Shown piece after piece: positions 26,774 through 36,218 of a stretch of 64,000 nt of DNA (its first letter is position 1; each line of letters opens with the position of its first letter). The position numbers and the translations under genes were made by a program. The notes beneath the pieces are model-generated. The model made no database searches. It saw only the letters and a program-made list of their open reading frames with translations, and was not told where the DNA came from. The stretch is from Bacillota bacterium (lineage in GTDB: Bacteria; Bacillota; Clostridia; Oscillospirales; Ruminococcaceae), in assembly GCA_023458875.1 (NCBI GenBank), contig JAEWXO010000045.1:1-64000 (forward strand). The letters are read 5' to 3'.

Positions 26774-26802
26774 ATTATATCATACTTGCCGGTAAGGTTC
26801 AA
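26774..26802 (-). promoter_or_regulatory. Promoter of the dockerin lysozyme-like gene
   Basis: Minus strand -35 TTGAAC (26797-26802), 17-bp spacer, -10 TATAAT (26774-26779). Confidence 0.75.
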
Positions 26803-26864
26803 TAAGAAAAAAATATTATGTAACACAATAAATCCATTTATATGAAATCATAAGATGAAATCTA

Positions 26865-26893
26865 TTGACAAAAATTATTTTAAATGATAAAAT
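26865..26893 (+). promoter_or_regulatory. Promoter of the small ORF-GNAT-C39 cluster
   Basis: -35 TTGACA (26865-26870), 17-bp spacer, -10 TAAAAT (26888-26893). The consensus -35 could be misread as a TTG start codon. Confidence 0.75.
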
Positions 26894-26933
26894 AAATGTT
26901 GAATATAAACATTCGTGGAACGGAGGTATAGAT

Positions 26934-27110
26934 TTGTCTTACTTTGATGTGTCAGAAGATGTAGATACAAGTTATCTTGAAAAAAAAATCAAAAAGGTTT
27001 TAGAAGAACAGGAAAAAAATGAAACAGAGAAAACCGAAGAACAGGTAAAGCTTTGTAAAAAGAAAATGGTTTCAGAACTTAAAAACCTTAAAAAGCAGAA
27101 ATGTGTATGA
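26934..27110 (+). CDS. Small charged coiled-coil protein
   Basis: 58 residues from a TTG at 26934, 7 nt after a perfect GGAGG. The sequence is highly charged (LEKKIKKVLEEQEKNETEKTEEQ) and probably one coiled coil. It overlaps the next gene by 10 nt, suggesting translational coupling. A longer reading from 26865 is rejected because that position is the -35 box. Function unknown. Confidence 0.55.
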   Translation: MSYFDVSEDVDTSYLEKKIKKVLEEQEKNETEKTEEQVKLCKKKMVSELKNLKKQKCV

Positions 27111-27952
27111 ATACTTCGGAATTATACAATATTTTTACCAGTTGTTTTCCCTATATACCCGTTGCAGAAAGATTGTTTTTAAAAAAAATAAGCTCTGATA
27201 AATACCGTTTTTTTATCAGATACAATAATAATAACCCTGTTGCATTTGCTGCTGTTTCCGGAAATTCAATTGCTTTGTTGTGTGTTGTTCCTGAAATGCA
27301 GAAAATGGGCCATGGAACAGCATTATTAAATGAATGTGAAAAGTTTATTATAAATGAAAAATGCAGAACTGTAATATTGGGACGAGGCAGTTCAGACTTT
27401 TTTTTCGGAGCGGTTATTAATAATTTTTCACATAATTTTTTTGAGAAAAAAGGATATCGCGCTTATAACGGATGCCTGAATATGGTTCTTAATCTTGATG
27501 AATTTTCATATTCATATATAGGAACAAAATACAAAAATCCTGAAAATGTAGTTTACGAGATTTACAATGACAGAGACTACATTCAGCTTATAACTGCTGT
27601 CAGCAGTGTCGAACCGAAATGGATAGCACACTACACAAAGGCATCCGATATTCTTGTTGCAAAAAAGGAAGGCAGGATAGTGGGATTTACAATCTATGAC
27701 TGTGATGCAGAAACACTGGTTACTGCAGAGAATGAAAAAACCGGAGCGCTTGAATATGTAGGAGTTATACCCGGGGAGAGAAAAAAAGGTATAGGAATAA
27801 ATATGGTTGCGTTTGCAACGCAGATACTCAAAAACAGCTCGTGTAACAAGGCGTTTATTTACTATACATGCCTGGATAAATGGTATTCAAAACTTGGATA
27901 CCAGGATTTTTTGTGGTTCTGGATGGGTGAGAAAACAGACGGAAATTTTTAA
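27101..27952 (+). CDS. Tandem GNAT acetyltransferase
   Basis: 283 residues with two GNAT folds. The first carries VPEMQKMGHGTALLNECEKF and the second IPGERKKGIGINMVAFATQIL, each matching the acetyl-CoA pyrophosphate loop (R/Q-x-x-G-x-G/A). The second domain keeps the more canonical loop and is the likely active one. It is translationally coupled to the small coiled-coil gene upstream and is followed 28 bp later by a C39-like gene. Substrate unknown. Confidence 0.8.
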   Translation: MCMNTSELYNIFTSCFPYIPVAERLFLKKISSDKYRFFIRYNNNNPVAFAAVSGNSIALLCVVPEMQKMGHGTALLNECEKFIINEKCRTVILGRGSSDFFFGAVINNFSHNFFEKKGYRAYNGCLNMVLNLDEFSYSYIGTKYKNPENVVYEIYNDRDYIQLITAVSSVEPKWIAHYTKASDILVAKKEGRIVGFTIYDCDAETLVTAENEKTGALEYVGVIPGERKKGIGINMVAFATQILKNSSCNKAFIYYTCLDKWYSKLGYQDFLWFWMGEKTDGNF

Positions 27953-27980
27953 TTAATTCAAAAAACGGAAGGAATTTAAA

Positions 27981-28805
27981 ATGAAAGCGATAGCCGGGGC
28001 AATAGCGGTTTCAATCCTTTTATCAATAATATTAGCGGTGGTGAACAATACGAAATATATTATTCCTGAGGCTCACGAAGAAAATGATAAAATTTCAGAT
28101 GTTCATATAAAACAAGGATTATCAGCAAAAGAAGAAAATAATGACTTACATAATGAAGAAAAGATTGAATTATCAGGTACCCTTGTTCAGTCACACAATA
28201 TAGAGGGAATACCATTAATATCTCAGCTGCCGGAGCTGCCGACAGGGTGTGAGGTAACTTCACTTACAATGGTGCTTAATTACCTGGGATCAAACGCCGA
28301 TAAGCTTGAGATAGTAAGGGAATATCTCCCTAAAGAAGACCTTGTAAAGGATGAACAGGACGTTTTATACGGACCTGATTTCCGATACATATTTCCCGGA
28401 GATCCCGAAAATGATACGTCATTCGGATGTTTTGCACCATGTATAACCGAAACGGCTGATAAATATTTAAAAGAGAAAAATGCCGTTTATTCAGCAAATG
28501 ATATTTCGGGGACATCTTTTTACGATTTATTTGATTATATTGCGGAGGATATTCCGGTAATAATATGGTCAACAATGAATTTATTGGATACTCAATATGA
28601 AATATCATGGAGAACAAATGCCGGTGAGATTATGAGCTGGCCAAAGAATGAGCATTGTGTTGTACTTAGCGGATATAGCTACAGTAACAATACAGTTCAG
28701 ATATATGATCCTACAAATGGAATCTTAACATTAAATATGGAAGACGTAAAGGAACGATATGATCAGCTTGGAAAAAACGCAGTTCTTATTTCTTCTGTAA
28801 AATAA
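27981..28805 (+). CDS. C39-like family protein, membrane-anchored
   Basis: 274 residues. A single N-terminal hydrophobic segment (about 3-22) exports or anchors it. The rest is a Peptidase_C39_2-type papain-like fold: LPTGCEVTSLTMVLNYLG holds the Cys, NEHCVVLSGY the His, and IYDPTNG the Asp. Such extracellular proteins may be cysteine peptidases of unknown target. The gene lies between a GNAT gene and a secreted repeat-lectin gene, 22 bp upstream of the latter, and is probably co-transcribed with both. Confidence 0.8.
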   Translation: MKAIAGAIAVSILLSIILAVVNNTKYIIPEAHEENDKISDVHIKQGLSAKEENNDLHNEEKIELSGTLVQSHNIEGIPLISQLPELPTGCEVTSLTMVLNYLGSNADKLEIVREYLPKEDLVKDEQDVLYGPDFRYIFPGDPENDTSFGCFAPCITETADKYLKEKNAVYSANDISGTSFYDLFDYIAEDIPVIIWSTMNLLDTQYEISWRTNAGEIMSWPKNEHCVVLSGYSYSNNTVQIYDPTNGILTLNMEDVKERYDQLGKNAVLISSVK

Positions 28806-28827
28806 TCCAAAGGAGACAATTTAAAAA

Positions 28828-30774
28828 ATGAGGAAAAGTAAAAGAAAGACAGCAGCATTTCTCGCTTCGGCTATTGCAGTTAATATGGTATGCAGTATGA
28901 TTCCGGTCAGAGCATTGAATCCGGACGATGTACTCAATGATAAGCTTGATGAGCTGCAGCAACAAATTGTAAACTACATATTTATAAAAAATTATATTTC
29001 AGGAAACATAGCGTTCAGTAATGACTTCAAGGTAAAGCTTGATTATAACAGTGACGGACTGATAAATATAATGGATGCTTCACATGCTAAAAACAAGATA
29101 CTTGAACTTTCTCAAAAGCATGATACTACGGAAACATCCGCTACTTCTGCCACAACATCTGAAGCTATGTCATCTGCTACTTCCGCAACAACTGCAGTAA
29201 CGACATCGGTTACCACAACAACGGCAGCACCTGTTACTACTTCAGTAGCCACTACAGCACCGCCTGTTGCAACCACTTCTCCGGTAAAATATGATAATCT
29301 TAAAATAGGCGATAAGGTACAGTACACTGGTCCTGCACACTTCATGGCTGACGGAACCGGAAGAACTGTAGATGTTTCAGGAACCTTTACAGTAGTAAAT
29401 ATTCTGCCGGGGGATAAATATCTTTACAGCGTACAGCTTGAAAATACAGGTTGGGTATCGTATGAGTTGCTGACAGGAAAGAAGCAGCCTTCTCCTGAGG
29501 CTACAACATCAGTAACTACAACAAAAACATCTTCAGTAACCACCGCAGGAGTATTCAAAAAGGGTGATAAGGTACAGTACAGCGGAAAAGCATATTATAC
29601 CGCAAACGGAGGCACATCCGTAGATGTATCCGGAACGTTTAAAATAGTTGATATCCTTACAGATGAAAAATACAAATACAAGCTACAGCTTGAAAATGCC
29701 GGTTGGGTACCGTATGAAAGCGTAAAAGCAATATCTGAAACCACAACAACAAAGGCAACAACTACAACAAAAGCAACAACAGCGGCAACAACTTCAACCA
29801 CAACAAAAGCAACTTCAGTTACGACCTCAGGAACAATAAAAAAAGGTGATAAGGTACAGTATAGCGGAAAAGCATATTATACCGCAAACGGAGGTACATC
29901 CGTAGACGTATCAGGAACATTTAAGGTAGTCGATATTCTTACAGATGAAAAATACAAGTATAAGCTACAGCTTGAAAATGCCGGCTGGGTACCGTATGAG
30001 AGCGTAAAAGCAGTATCTGAAACCACAACAACAAAGACAACAACAGCGACAACTGTTACTACATCGTCAACTACTGCGACAAAGCCTTCATCAATAAAGG
30101 AAGGCGATAAAATACAGTACAGCGGAAAGGCATACTATACATCAAACGGAGGTACATCAGTTGATGTATCCGGAACATTCACTATAAAGAAAATCATTAC
30201 GGATACAAACGATAATTACACAGTACAGCTTGATAAGGTAGGCTGGGTATCCTATGAAGAAGTTACCGGAAAGAAACAGGATGTTGTCTCTGCCGAGTCA
30301 TTTGACGGAAATACATATAAAATAAAAAATGCAGCGAGCGGAAAATATATAACAGTCGGCGGAACAGCAGACCGCAGCAATGTCTACCAGTCATCATCAA
30401 ATGACAGTAAAGATCAGAAATTCACCTTCAAATCATACTATAACGCTCTGAACTGTTACAGACTGTATGCATGCAACACAACAGAGCACAGAGTTATAGA
30501 CATAGTCAAGGACAGTAATCAGAATGTATCAGACGGATGCAATATTCAGCTTTATGAGGATGTTGATCCCGATGCTCAGACATGGGATATAATAAGTGTC
30601 GGAAACAATAAGTACAAAATTGTTTCACATAAAGATTCATCAGTAGCAATGACTGCTTCAGGCAGCAGTGACGGTTCTGCAACCGGAAAAACTTCTTCCT
30701 CTCCGGGAAATGTGTATCTGTCAAAGTACACAGGGGCTGACAGTCAGCTATGGTACCTGGAAAAAGCAAACTGA
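28828..30774 (+). CDS. Secreted protein: dockerin-like half, four SH3-like repeats, ricin-type lectin
   Basis: 648 residues. A signal peptide spans about 1-29. A degenerate dockerin-like segment follows, with one calcium loop (DYNSDGLINIMDASHAKN). Then come four copies of a module of about 55 residues of the form GDKVQYSGKAYYT...DVSGTFK...ENAGWVPYE, separated by Thr-rich linkers. The second and third copies are almost identical in DNA, implying recent duplication. The C-terminal 130 residues form a ricin-type beta-trefoil (KIKNAASGKYITVGG, QKFTFKS, QLWYLEKAN). Probably a non-catalytic adhesin binding wall or plant carbohydrates. Confidence 0.82.
   Translation: MRKSKRKTAAFLASAIAVNMVCSMIPVRALNPDDVLNDKLDELQQQIVNYIFIKNYISGNIAFSNDFKVKLDYNSDGLINIMDASHAKNKILELSQKHDTTETSATSATTSEAMSSATSATTAVTTSVTTTTAAPVTTSVATTAPPVATTSPVKYDNLKIGDKVQYTGPAHFMADGTGRTVDVSGTFTVVNILPGDKYLYSVQLENTGWVSYELLTGKKQPSPEATTSVTTTKTSSVTTAGVFKKGDKVQYSGKAYYTANGGTSVDVSGTFKIVDILTDEKYKYKLQLENAGWVPYESVKAISETTTTKATTTTKATTAATTSTTTKATSVTTSGTIKKGDKVQYSGKAYYTANGGTSVDVSGTFKVVDILTDEKYKYKLQLENAGWVPYESVKAVSETTTTKTTTATTVTTSSTTATKPSSIKEGDKIQYSGKAYYTSNGGTSVDVSGTFTIKKIITDTNDNYTVQLDKVGWVSYEEVTGKKQDVVSAESFDGNTYKIKNAASGKYITVGGTADRSNVYQSSSNDSKDQKFTFKSYYNALNCYRLYACNTTEHRVIDIVKDSNQNVSDGCNIQLYEDVDPDAQTWDIISVGNNKYKIVSHKDSSVAMTASGSSDGSATGKTSSSPGNVYLSKYTGADSQLWYLEKAN
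29560..30261 (+). repeat. Tandem near-identical module repeats in the lectin gene
   Basis: Three DNA repeat units of about 160-170 bp (about 29560-29730, 29845-30015, 30102-30261), joined by Thr-codon linkers. The first two differ only at scattered, mostly silent sites. A fourth, more diverged unit lies at 29302-29478. Confidence 0.8.
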
Positions 30775-30824
30775 TTTTTAAGGTTATTACGTCATGGTAA
30801 TTTAAATTATTAAATATCAAAATA

Positions 30825-30858
30825 AAAATTGGCATCTTGCATGAGATGCCAATTTTTT
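30825..30858 (+). terminator. Terminator of the repeat-lectin gene
   Basis: AAATTGGCATCT / AGATGCCAATTT with a 6-nt loop, followed by TTT-A-TTTT. Confidence 0.88.
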
Positions 30859-30922
30859 ATTTTGAAACGAATATTGATGTTTATAACAACACAGATCTTT
30901 GAAATATCAAAGTATAAGAGTC

Positions 30923-31285
30923 TTACTCTTCTTCACCCGTTCCGTAATCAATAACAGAAGTTGCTGCATCAACGTATTCTATTGATTCAATTAACTTATC
31001 AGGAATTTCTTTTCCGATGTAGTAAGCGTGCTGATATTCAAAAATATTTGTTGTAAGGTAACCGTTATCAGTAATTCCAAAGGATTTGCCGGTTATTCCA
31101 ATGGAGGGATTGATACTGAAACTGAATATTCTGAAAAAAGAGAAATATCATTTGAAAATTAAAAATGCCTCTGCAAAATTTGCGTATTAATAATATAAAC
31201 GATATTTAATTTAAATTCAATAGTTTTGTAAAATTAATAATACAGACTTTTAAAGTGAATAAGGTCTGATATTTTTTAATAACAT
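30923..31285 (-). pseudogene. Decayed gene remnant
   Basis: An open tail of about 74 codons (GKSFGITDNGYLTTNIFEYQHAYYIGKEIPDKL...IDYGTGEEE, stop at 30923) has no start. In the same frame at 31285 an ATG with a perfect AGGAGG-like RBS opens only 11 codons before the first of several stops. Together they look like the two ends of one degraded gene. The family is not recognised. The rest of 30860-31410 shows no other gene. Confidence 0.45.
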
Positions 31286-31415
31286 TACCCTCCTGTTTGA
31301 AATACTTTAAACGTAAAACTGTCTATAAATTATAGCATTTCTGAAGTTAGGTGCACAAGGGGAAATGTTTTGAATTTATAAATTCAAGCCGATGTTTAAG
31401 GACAATTTTTACATA

Positions 31416-31444
31416 TTGCTATTGCTGAGTAATTGTGCTATAAT
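31416..31444 (+). promoter_or_regulatory. Promoter of the sbcDC operon
   Basis: -35 TTGCTA (31416-31421), 17-bp spacer, -10 TATAAT (31439-31444). It implies a 5' leader of about 235 nt. Confidence 0.6.
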
Positions 31445-31494
31445 GTAATTAATTGCAAACTAATATACTAAATATTTATTTAACTAGAAAATAA

Positions 31495-31624
31495 CCGACA
31501 CATCTCTGCTGGAAAATGAGAAAATTTCAGTTGTCGTAAAATTTGCGACAGTTCAGATCGAGGGTGAACGCGGAAATTAAAGAGGCATTGAATACTATAA
31601 CCTCGACGTTATAATCTCTGTCGG
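31495..31624 (+). ncRNA. Structured leader RNA of sbcDC
   Basis: Predicted by eye. Closing stem CCGACA (31495-31500) pairs with TGTCGG (31619-31624). Inside are three hairpins: CTGGAA / TTTCAG; TGTCG (31532-31536) with CGACA (31546-31550); and TCGAGG (31558-31563) with CCTCGA (31601-31606). There is no terminator at its end. I recognise no riboswitch class. Confidence 0.45.
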
Positions 31625-31687
31625 ATATCGTTAAAAAAAATACAGCACAGACTGTTATCATAAAATAAATGTCAGGAGAAATAATAA

Positions 31688-32824
31688 ATGAAATTTGTAC
31701 ATTTATCGGATCTTCACATAGGAAAAAGAGTAAATGAATTTTCCATGCTTGAGGATCAGGAATATATTTTTACGGAAATAATAAATATTATTGACAGTGA
31801 AAACGTGGACTGTGTAATAATTGCGGGCGATGTATATGATAAATCAGTACCATCTGCGGAGGCAGTGCAGCTGTTTGATGATTTTTTGTGCAGGCTTGCC
31901 GGAAGAAAGCTTCAGGTGTTTGTTATAAGCGGAAATCATGATTCAGCTGAGAGAATAGCATTTGGCTCACGTCTTATGAATATGAGCGGTATACATATGT
32001 CTCCTGTTTACAGCGGTCATGTTGAGCCGTTTGAAATGCAGGACGAATACGGCAGAATGAATATATATATGCTTCCGTTTATAAAGCCTGCAAATGTACG
32101 GATTTTTGAAAATCAAAAAGAGATTTTAACATATACAGACGCATTAAGAGCGGCAGTTGAAGAAATGAATATAGAAACATCTGTCAGAAATATAATAGTA
32201 ACACATCAGTTTGTAACCGGTGCAGTGCGGAGTGATTCGGAGGAAATTTCAGTAGGAGGAACGGATAATGTGGATGCAGTCGTATTTGAAGGCTTTGACT
32301 ATACCGCATTGGGGCATATTCACAGACCTCAGAATATCACAAGTGAAAAGATAAGATACTGCGGAACACCGCTTAAATATTCGTTTTCGGAAGCATCTGA
32401 TATAAAATCAGTAACAGTTGTGGAGCTTAAGGAAAAAAATAATCTTAATATAAGAACAATTCCCCTTGTTCCTAAATATGACATGCGTGAAATAAAGGGA
32501 ACATATGCAGAGCTTACTCTTAAAAGTACATATGAGAATATAAATTGCAATGATTACTTTCATATTACACTGACTGATGAGGAAAATATTCCGGATGCGA
32601 TAGGAAAGCTCCAGGTCATTTATCCGAAAATCATGAAGCTTGATTATGATAATAAGCGTACAAGAGAAGCCCAGCATTTTGATGAGGTATGTGAGTCGGA
32701 AAGCAAATCACCTATAGAATTATTTACAGAATTTTATCAGAAGCAGAATAATCAACCTATGAGTCAGGAACAGCTGAAATTTTCAGAGCAGCTTATTGAG
32801 AAAATATGGGAGGAACAAGCATGA
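31688..32824 (+). CDS. sbcD: Exonuclease SbcCD subunit D
   Basis: Mre11-type nuclease subunit of 378 residues. Metal-binding motifs in order: HLSDLHIGK, IAGDVYDK, VISGNHDSAER, VTHQFV and LGHIHRPQ. It processes DNA hairpins and double-strand ends together with SbcC, whose start overlaps the sbcD stop as ATGA. The operon is preceded by an unusually long structured leader. Confidence 0.95.
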   Translation: MKFVHLSDLHIGKRVNEFSMLEDQEYIFTEIINIIDSENVDCVIIAGDVYDKSVPSAEAVQLFDDFLCRLAGRKLQVFVISGNHDSAERIAFGSRLMNMSGIHMSPVYSGHVEPFEMQDEYGRMNIYMLPFIKPANVRIFENQKEILTYTDALRAAVEEMNIETSVRNIIVTHQFVTGAVRSDSEEISVGGTDNVDAVVFEGFDYTALGHIHRPQNITSEKIRYCGTPLKYSFSEASDIKSVTVVELKEKNNLNIRTIPLVPKYDMREIKGTYAELTLKSTYENINCNDYFHITLTDEENIPDAIGKLQVIYPKIMKLDYDNKRTREAQHFDEVCESESKSPIELFTEFYQKQNNQPMSQEQLKFSEQLIEKIWEEQA

Positions 32825-35800
32825 GACCGTTGAAACTCAGAATTTCCGCATTCGGGCCGTATGCTGGTGAAACAGTAATCAATATGGACATGCTCGGTGA
32901 AAAGGGAATATACCTTATTACCGGTGATACGGGTGCAGGAAAGACCACAATTTTTGACGCAATAACATTTGCACTTTACGGAGAGGCAAGCGGTGATAAC
33001 AGAGAACCTGTAATGTTCCGTTCAAAGTATGCAGACGGTAATGTTCCGACTGAGGTAGAGCTCGTATTTTCATATTTTAATAAAGAGTACAGAGTCAGGA
33101 GAAATCCGGAATACAGCCGTCCTTCAAAACGTGGCAACGGCCTTACTGTACAGAAGGCGGATGCGGAGCTTTTTATGCCTGATGGACGTGTGATTACAAA
33201 GGTAAAGGATGTAAATAATGCTATAAAAGACATTATGGGCATTGACAGAAATCAGTTTTCACAGATTGCAATGATAGCTCAGGGGGATTTTTTAAAGCTG
33301 CTGCTTGCGGAAACAAAGGACAGGCAGGAGATATTCAGGAAAATTTTTAAAACTGATTATTTCCGTAAACTTCAGGATCAGCTAAAATCTGAATCCTCAG
33401 ACCTCAAGGATCAGTGTGAGCAATTGTCAAAAAGCGTTTCACAGTACATAAGCGGAATATTGTGTCATGAGGATAACTTACTTATGACAGATGTAAAGAA
33501 AGCAAAAAACGGTGAGCTTATAGTTACAGATGTTCTGGAGCTCATTCAGAAGCTTATTATTGCCGACAGTGAGGACAATAAAAAATGTGTGGATGAAATC
33601 GGTGCAATTGACAAAAAGCTTGAGGATATAAACAGTATAATAGGAAAAGCCGAAGAAAAAAACAAACTCTGTAAAGAGCTTTATGATTCTGAAAAAATAT
33701 ATATTTCTCAGCAGTCTGTACTTCAAAGGCTTAATGAAGAAAATGAGTCAGCAAGGAAGAGCCTGCCTGAAGCAGAGCTCTGTGAAAAAGAAATAGCTGT
33801 CATTGAGGCTGAGCTGCCGGATTATGACGGACTTGAAAAATGTACATCGGAAAGCGAAGCTGTGGAAAAGCAGATAAAAGAGATTATAAATTTAATTAAT
33901 GTCAGGTCTGAAGAAAATAAAAAGCTCGAAAATAAGCTTTCAGCATCAAAGGAAGAGCTGAAACAGCTTGAAAATGCCGGAGAACAGAGAGAAAAGCTTA
34001 TTTACGAAAAACAGCAGAATGAAATACTGAAAACAAAGCTCGAGTCAATGAGCAATGATCTCCTGAAATGCAAGAAAAGCCATGAATCTTTGAAAAAAGC
34101 AACTGAAGAATATAACGATATTCAGTTAAGGCGTGAAAAAACTGAAAAACAGATTATAGCTGTCAAGGAGCAGATAAAGTCGTTGAAGTCACAGTATGAG
34201 CTGCTTGAAAAATCAGGTGAAATATTCGAAAAGCTTCAGAACGAAAAAACAAATGAGGAAAAAAGAAATTCAGAGCTGCTCCTACTAAGAAAAGGACTTG
34301 ATGAATATAATAAAGCATGTGCAGAACTGAAAAAAACACAGGGTATTTACAAAGATGCAGCCCTGAAGGCAGATACGCTGAACAGTGAATATCTGGAAAA
34401 GAACAGGGAGTTTTTAAATGAGCAGGCAGGAATTATAGCGGGACAGCTTAAGGATAATGTTCCTTGTCCTGTATGCGGTTCACTGAGCCATCCTTCACCT
34501 GCACCTATGCCTGAAAAGGCACCTACAGAGGAAGAACTTAAGGTTCTGAAAAAAAAGCTTGATGATGCACAGAAGGAGTCTGTAAAGGCAAGCGAGATAT
34601 CAAGCAGAATAAACGGTAAAGTGTCAGAAATGAAAAACAGTCTGACAGAACAGCTTTTTAAATTTACCGGTGAGAAAACTGATGAAAATATTAATTTATT
34701 TATTGATGAGAGCAATAAAAAAATAATCACACTGAAGGGTCAGATTGAAGATGTCAGAAAAAAGCTCCGTCAAAAAGAAGAAAACATAAGTGATACCGAA
34801 AAAAATGAAAAGCTTCTTGAAAAAATGCAAAGTGATCTGGATGGAAATAATAAAGAAGCAATAAAATCAGAGGGAACAAAGAAACTGCTTGAAGGGCAGG
34901 TAACGCAGCTTAAAGAATCCGTATTAAAGCAGTTTTATGATACATTCGGAAAAGGTGAACAGGAAAAGCCGGTTGATAAAATAAAATCTGCGTCTCAGAA
35001 AGTCAATGAGCAGGAGAAAAACCTTACAGAGAAGATTAAAGATGAAGAAAAACGCATACAGAGAAAATCAGAGCTTAATAAATCAATACCTGATTTTGAA
35101 GAACAAATCAGGAAAAATGAAGAAAAAATATACGGATTCAAATCTGAAAAGGCAGCATCTGAAAGTAAAAAATCAGAGCTTGCAAGGCAGATAGCCTCAA
35201 TATCCGAAAAGCTTAAATTCGAAAGCAAAAGCAAAGCACTGGAGCAGAAAAAGCTTTTAGCACAAAAGAAGGAAGCAATAAAAAAAGCCGTTGATGAAGC
35301 AGAAAAAAGATATTCGGAGTTTGACAAAAAACAGACAGAGCTTGGTGCAAAAGTAAGTCAGATCAAAAAACAAATTGAGTCAATGGCACAAATTGATATG
35401 AAGAATGCACAAAAGGATAAAGAAGCTATAACAAATAAACGTACATATCTGTTAAATATTCAAAAGGAAATACACACAAGGATATCCACAAATAAAAACG
35501 CACTTGAAAATATAAAAAGCAAATCCGAATCCCTTGCCGGAATCGAAAAGAAGTGGGCGTGGGTAAAGTCACTTTCGGATACTGCAAACGGAAACATAAG
35601 CGGAAAAGAAAAGATAATGCTTGAAACATATATTCAGATGACATACTTTGACAGAATAATAAGCAGGGCAAATTCTCAGCTTATGGTGATGTCAGGCGGC
35701 CAGTATGAGCTTAAACGACGTTCCACAGCAGAAAACAACAGGATGCAGAGCGGCCTTGAGCTTGATGTTACCGATCACTATAACGGAACTGAAAGAAGCG

Positions 35801-36102
35801 TAAAAACACTGTCGGGTGGCGAGGCATTCAAGGCATCGCTTTCACTTGCACTCGGTCTGTCAGAGGAAATTCAGTCATCAGCCGGAGGTATAAGGCTCGA
35901 TACAATGTTTGTTGATGAGGGCTTCGGTTCACTTGATGAGGAGTCACTCAGGCAGGCTGTACAGTCACTTTCAGGATTATCGTCAGGCAACAGACTTGTC
36001 GGTATAATCTCTCATGTGGCAGAACTTAAAAACAAAATAGACACGCAGATAGTTGTCACAAAAGAGAAATCAGGAGGCAGCAGGGTTTTAGTAGTAACCT
36101 GA
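32821..36102 (+). CDS. sbcC: Exonuclease SbcCD subunit C
   Basis: Rad50-type SMC ATPase of 1093 residues from the ATG at 32821, which has GGGAGGA 6 nt upstream; an ATG at 32806 lies before that RBS. Walker A is TGDTGAGKTTIFDA near residue 40. Long coiled coils flank a zinc hook CPVCG near residue 550. Signature TLSGGEAFKASLSLALGL and Walker B MFVDEGFGSLDEE are close to the C-terminus. Forms a nuclease complex with SbcD. Confidence 0.95.
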   Translation: MRPLKLRISAFGPYAGETVINMDMLGEKGIYLITGDTGAGKTTIFDAITFALYGEASGDNREPVMFRSKYADGNVPTEVELVFSYFNKEYRVRRNPEYSRPSKRGNGLTVQKADAELFMPDGRVITKVKDVNNAIKDIMGIDRNQFSQIAMIAQGDFLKLLLAETKDRQEIFRKIFKTDYFRKLQDQLKSESSDLKDQCEQLSKSVSQYISGILCHEDNLLMTDVKKAKNGELIVTDVLELIQKLIIADSEDNKKCVDEIGAIDKKLEDINSIIGKAEEKNKLCKELYDSEKIYISQQSVLQRLNEENESARKSLPEAELCEKEIAVIEAELPDYDGLEKCTSESEAVEKQIKEIINLINVRSEENKKLENKLSASKEELKQLENAGEQREKLIYEKQQNEILKTKLESMSNDLLKCKKSHESLKKATEEYNDIQLRREKTEKQIIAVKEQIKSLKSQYELLEKSGEIFEKLQNEKTNEEKRNSELLLLRKGLDEYNKACAELKKTQGIYKDAALKADTLNSEYLEKNREFLNEQAGIIAGQLKDNVPCPVCGSLSHPSPAPMPEKAPTEEELKVLKKKLDDAQKESVKASEISSRINGKVSEMKNSLTEQLFKFTGEKTDENINLFIDESNKKIITLKGQIEDVRKKLRQKEENISDTEKNEKLLEKMQSDLDGNNKEAIKSEGTKKLLEGQVTQLKESVLKQFYDTFGKGEQEKPVDKIKSASQKVNEQEKNLTEKIKDEEKRIQRKSELNKSIPDFEEQIRKNEEKIYGFKSEKAASESKKSELARQIASISEKLKFESKSKALEQKKLLAQKKEAIKKAVDEAEKRYSEFDKKQTELGAKVSQIKKQIESMAQIDMKNAQKDKEAITNKRTYLLNIQKEIHTRISTNKNALENIKSKSESLAGIEKKWAWVKSLSDTANGNISGKEKIMLETYIQMTYFDRIISRANSQLMVMSGGQYELKRRSTAENNRMQSGLELDVTDHYNGTERSVKTLSGGEAFKASLSLALGLSEEIQSSAGGIRLDTMFVDEGFGSLDEESLRQAVQSLSGLSSGNRLVGIISHVAELKNKIDTQIVVTKEKSGGSRVLVVT

Positions 36103-36120
36103 TATTACTCACTTCCTTTT

Positions 36121-36218
36121 CAGCTATACCATAAAGCAATGATAAGAGAAGGTATGGGGAGACCGCAAATCCCCGGTCGACTCGTGCCGGGTCGAAATCC
36201 CTGCATATTAAGCTATAT
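36121..36218 (+). repeat. Structured intergenic repeat, copy E
   Basis: Left end CAGCTATACCATAAAGC. The first stem changes to GGGGA / TCCCC around GACCGCAAA, compensating on both sides relative to GGGC / GCCC in other copies. The second stem is TCGACTC / GGGTCGA. Directly followed by copy F. Confidence 0.75.

Noticed and set aside
26865..26933. N-terminal 23-codon extension of the small coiled-coil gene
   Set aside because: The TTG is the -35 box of a promoter (TTGACA-17-TAAAAT), and a perfect GGAGG precedes the TTG at 26934.
29560..30261. CRISPR array or tandem satellite
   Set aside because: The repeats are in-frame protein modules with long units and coding linkers.
31495..31624. Known riboswitch upstream of sbcD
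   Set aside because: None of the common class signatures (TPP, SAM, cobalamin, FMN, glycine, lysine, purine, c-di-GMP) could be found.
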